A stretch of 9,098 nt of DNA from Pseudomonadota bacterium (GTDB taxonomy: Bacteria > Pseudomonadota > Alphaproteobacteria > Rhizobiales > Rhizobiaceae). This document shows, one piece after another, positions 7,118 through 9,098 of this stretch. The DNA is taken from NCBI GenBank assembly GCA_023451735.1, contig JAEXYH010000065.1, positions 1 to 9,098 of the forward strand. Direction: 5' to 3'. Position 1 is the first letter of the stretch, and every line of letters begins with the position of its first letter. Under the pieces are notes generated by a model that worked only from the letters and a program-made list of their open reading frames with translations, did not search any database and was not told where the DNA came from. The position numbers and the translations under genes were made by a program.

Positions 7118-7644
7118 TAAAGATTGTCCTGATCGGCGTCTGGGTATGCGTCATCTCGCTGGGCGGAGTATACGCGGCGGTGACCCTGTCGGCCACGTCC
7201 GGCGCAGAGGCCGCCAAGCCGGTCATTCCGCCGGCCTATGTGGCCGGGGAAACCCTGAGCATTCCCGTCGTGACGGAAGGCGCCGTGACAGGCTATTTCC
7301 TCACCAAGGTTTCGGTCATGGTCGATCAGGAAAAAGCGGCGAAAACCCATATTCCGGTCGCGCCCTATATCACCGACGAACTCTACACCATCCTGGTTGG
7401 CAACAAGATGATCGACCTGTCGAAGGCGGGTGATTTTGATGTCGAGGGGCTGAGGACCAGGATCAAGGATGATCTCAATACCCGCGCCGAGGATGCATTG
7501 GTGACGGCGGTGATTTTCGAACAGCTCGACTATCTCTCCAAGGCTGACCTCAACGGCAAGTCGAGCCAGAAGACGGCATCGAAGAAAATCGTCCCGCCGG
7601 AAACCGCACCTGCAGCCGGCAATAAGCCTGCTCCGAGCCATTAA
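7114..7644 (+). CDS. Membrane-anchored periplasmic protein of unknown function
   Basis: The product is 176 residues, starting at an ATG that overlaps the flgN stop (ATGA), so the two are probably translationally coupled. Residues 3-25 (from KIVLIGVWVCVISLGGVYAA) form a single hydrophobic segment that can be a membrane anchor or an uncleaved signal; no lipoprotein box is evident. The rest should face the periplasm: a strand-rich part at about 45-110 with GYFLTKVSVMVD and ELYTILVGN, then a helix at about 110-148 containing RTRIKDDLNTRAEDAL and VIFEQLDYL, and a disordered tail rich in K, P, A and S. This order, anchor then beta-rich part then a helix with 'R.RI.D..N', is reminiscent of the stator-associated protein FliL, but I cannot show homology. 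Location makes a role in flagellar assembly or the motor the best guess. Confidence 0.8.
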   Translation: MIKIVLIGVWVCVISLGGVYAAVTLSATSGAEAAKPVIPPAYVAGETLSIPVVTEGAVTGYFLTKVSVMVDQEKAAKTHIPVAPYITDELYTILVGNKMIDLSKAGDFDVEGLRTRIKDDLNTRAEDALVTAVIFEQLDYLSKADLNGKSSQKTASKKIVPPETAPAAGNKPAPSH

Positions 7645-7669
7645 CGCATTCAAAAATAAGGGGGCGGCG

Positions 7670-8818
7670 GTGCAGAAATCAGTTCTGATCGTCGGCGCCG
7701 GACTGTCCGGAGCTGTTATCGGCCGGCATCTGGCAGAGGCCGGTCATCTGGTCAGGATCGTCGACAGGCGCTCCCATATCGCCGGCAATTGCCACACTCA
7801 GCGTGATGAAGCGTCTGGCGTGATGGTCCATGTCTATGGGCCTCATATCTTCCATACCAATGACGACGAGGTTTGGGCTTACGTCAACCGGCACATGACC
7901 TTCATGCCCTATGTGAACAGGGTGAAGACGACCAGCAATGACAGGGTCTATTCGCTGCCCGTCAATCTGCACACGATCAACCAGTTCTTCGGCAGAACGT
8001 TCAACCCGGATGAGGCACGCGATTTTATCTCGTCGCTATCCGATCCGTCAGTCGAAGAGCCTGTGACGTTCGAGGATCAAGCGCTCAAATTCGTTGGGCG
8101 CGAGCTCTACGAAGCCTTTTTCGAAGGATACACGCGCAAACAATGGGGATGCTCGCCCCGAGATCTGCCTGCCAGCATCCTCAAGCGTCTGCCGGTGCGG
8201 TTCAACTACGACGACAACTATTTCTCCCACCGTTTTCAGGGCATGCCCGAACACGGCTACACCGAGATGGTGGCGAGCATTCTGTCGCACGAAAACATCT
8301 CGGTCGCACTTGAACACAATTTTGTCCGTACCGATGCGCAGGGCTTCGACCACGTTTTCTATTCCGGGCCGCTCGATGGCTATTTCGATTACGAGCTGGG
8401 CCGTCTCGGATATCGCACGCTGGATTTCGAGGCGTTTCGTCACGATGGCGATTATCAGGGCTGCGCGGTGATGAACTATGGCAGTGCCGATATCCCCTAT
8501 ACGCGTATCACCGAGCACAAGCATTTCTCGCCCTGGGAAACCCACGAGCGCAGCATATGCTACCGGGAGTATTCGCGGGATTGCGGTCCGGATGATGTAC
8601 CCTATTATCCGATCCGGCTGAGCGGCGAGCAGGAGCTGCTGGCACGATATGTCGCGCGTGCGCGTCTCGAAGGCGGGGTAACCTTCGTTGGTCGCCTCGG
8701 CACCTATCGCTATCTCGACATGGATGTGACGATCCGCGAGGCGCTCGATATCGCGAGGTCATACATTGGCGCATTGGTCGGCGGTTCGCGACCGCCGGTT
8801 TTCAGCACGGAACCTTGA
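7670..8818 (+). CDS. glf: UDP-galactopyranose mutase
   Basis: The enzyme is a reduced-FAD flavoprotein that interconverts UDP-galactopyranose and UDP-galactofuranose, the donor for galactofuranose in surface polysaccharides. The 382-residue product has the full bacterial length. Visible signatures are the dinucleotide-binding GAGLSG at residues 9-14 with an acidic residue at 32, HIAGNC (36-41), GPHIFHT (57-63), FEGYTRKQWG (151-160), LPVRFNYDDNYF (174-185) and TRITEHKHF (278-286). The arginines at 177 and 279 match in context the two that hold the substrate diphosphate in the Klebsiella enzyme. The GTG start has AAGGGGG at 7658-7664. There is only a 25-bp gap and no terminator after the preceding gene, so glf can be read from the flagellar operon, although a promoter inside 7500-7669 is not excluded. 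No transferase or transport gene for galactofuranose is in the window. Confidence 0.95.
   Translation: MQKSVLIVGAGLSGAVIGRHLAEAGHLVRIVDRRSHIAGNCHTQRDEASGVMVHVYGPHIFHTNDDEVWAYVNRHMTFMPYVNRVKTTSNDRVYSLPVNLHTINQFFGRTFNPDEARDFISSLSDPSVEEPVTFEDQALKFVGRELYEAFFEGYTRKQWGCSPRDLPASILKRLPVRFNYDDNYFSHRFQGMPEHGYTEMVASILSHENISVALEHNFVRTDAQGFDHVFYSGPLDGYFDYELGRLGYRTLDFEAFRHDGDYQGCAVMNYGSADIPYTRITEHKHFSPWETHERSICYREYSRDCGPDDVPYYPIRLSGEQELLARYVARARLEGGVTFVGRLGTYRYLDMDVTIREALDIARSYIGALVGGSRPPVFSTEP
8778..8802 (+). terminator. Terminator-like hairpin inside the 3' end of glf
   Basis: CGGCGGT (8779-8785) and ACCGCCG (8791-8797) form a 7-bp GC-rich stem with a 5-nt loop TCGCG; a T-G wobble pair (8778 with 8798) can extend it. 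Four T (8799-8802) follow. The hairpin lies before the glf TGA at 8816-8818, so a transcript ending here would lack a stop codon, which argues against efficient use in vivo. No better terminator is visible in the 280 bp after glf. Confidence 0.4.
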
Positions 8819-9012
8819 AGCGGATCTCCGGGGTGATGGCAACTTTAGATTGAGGTTTGTGCAGAGAAATTCGCTTGCTGCGAGTCTGGCGAGAATGAGG
8901 CGTGTCAAATCGACTCTTTCGGATACTTGTCTTTATTAGATGATATCCACCAGAAAAATTGTGCCTTATCCGTTTTAGCCTACTATATGTAGTGCAAATC
9001 GGAGTGGCATGG
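8819..9012. other. Non-coding stretch after glf
   Basis: I see no gene here. A minus-strand open frame of 72 codons at 8802-9020 has no family-like sequence and no visible ribosome binding site, so it is taken as chance. The base composition shifts towards AT from about 8920 onward, as is usual ahead of a promoter. Confidence 0.5.
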
Positions 9013-9051
9013 TTAATCAATTATTAATTAGTCCCTGCAACTTCCTATAAT
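9013..9051 (+). promoter_or_regulatory. Possible promoter with palindromic AT-rich operator
   Basis: TATAAT at 9046-9051 is a perfect -10 hexamer. Upstream, TTAAT (9013-9017) and ATTAA (9023-9027) form an inverted repeat with a 5-nt spacer, overlapping a second palindrome AATTATTAATT (9019-9029). The best -35 in reach is TTAATT (9024-9029), 16 bp upstream, which is poor, so an activator may be needed or the palindromes may be a repressor site over the -35. A gene starting beyond 9098 would be the target. The strand is assigned from the -10 box only. Confidence 0.35.
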
Positions 9052-9098
9052 TGTGGCTGACTCTCACGATTCGTACTCATGCTCCAGCACATGAACGT

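Noticed and set aside
8980..8992. CTACTATATGTAG as a palindromic operator
   Set aside because: Only the outer four bases on each side pair; this is weak and expected by chance in AT-rich sequence.
8802..9020. 72-codon minus-strand open frame after glf
   Set aside because: No ribosome binding site or family-like sequence, and it covers the AT-rich probable promoter area.

Overview
The window looks like a chromosomal flagellar locus of an alphaproteobacterium, most likely one of the Rhizobiaceae (Rhizobium, Agrobacterium, Neorhizobium or a relative). The reasons are the GC-rich coding sequence with strong third-position GC, the end of a Rem-type motility response regulator, a multi-copy DUF1217 protein, and FlhA, FliR, a rod-binding FlgJ without a muramidase domain, and FlgN that look rhizobial. 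Assignment is from recognition of protein motifs only; no database search was possible.

Layout. Positions 1-127 hold the last codons of the regulator (+). A perfect 13-bp hairpin with a T tract on each strand (158-190) separates it from a convergent gene on the minus strand. That gene (228-2426) encodes a 732-residue protein with about six DUF1217-type repeats. A roughly 325-bp divergent intergenic region (2427-2751) follows and must hold the promoters for the DUF1217 gene and for flhA. From 2752 everything runs on the plus strand: flhA, fliR (ATGA overlap), a small coiled-coil FliJ-like protein, a 141-bp gap with inverted repeats, flgJ, flgN, a membrane-anchored protein of unknown function (ATGA overlap with flgN), and glf (UDP-galactopyranose mutase) 25 bp further on. 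A terminator-like hairpin lies in the last codons of glf. The final 280 bp hold no gene I can support, but include an AT-rich palindromic stretch and a perfect TATAAT hexamer that may be the promoter of a gene beyond the window.

How the genes fit together. FlhA and FliR are inner-membrane parts of the flagellar type III export gate. The FliJ-like protein and FlgN are probably the soluble ATPase stalk/escort and the hook-filament junction chaperone. FlgJ is the exported rod-assembly scaffold. Rem is the transcription factor that, in Sinorhizobium meliloti, switches such genes on. The DUF1217 protein and the membrane-anchored protein are the least understood members and look like flagellar accessory proteins by position. 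glf supplies UDP-galactofuranose for surface polysaccharide and is not a flagellar function; it appears to be attached to the end of the motility operon.

I see no mobile element, tRNA, rRNA or CRISPR array. No wholly new system is evident; the points most worth a second look are the six-repeat DUF1217 protein, the apparent absence of the flgE-to-fliQ genes between rem and flhA, the uncharacterised membrane-anchored protein, and a direct repeat upstream of flhA.
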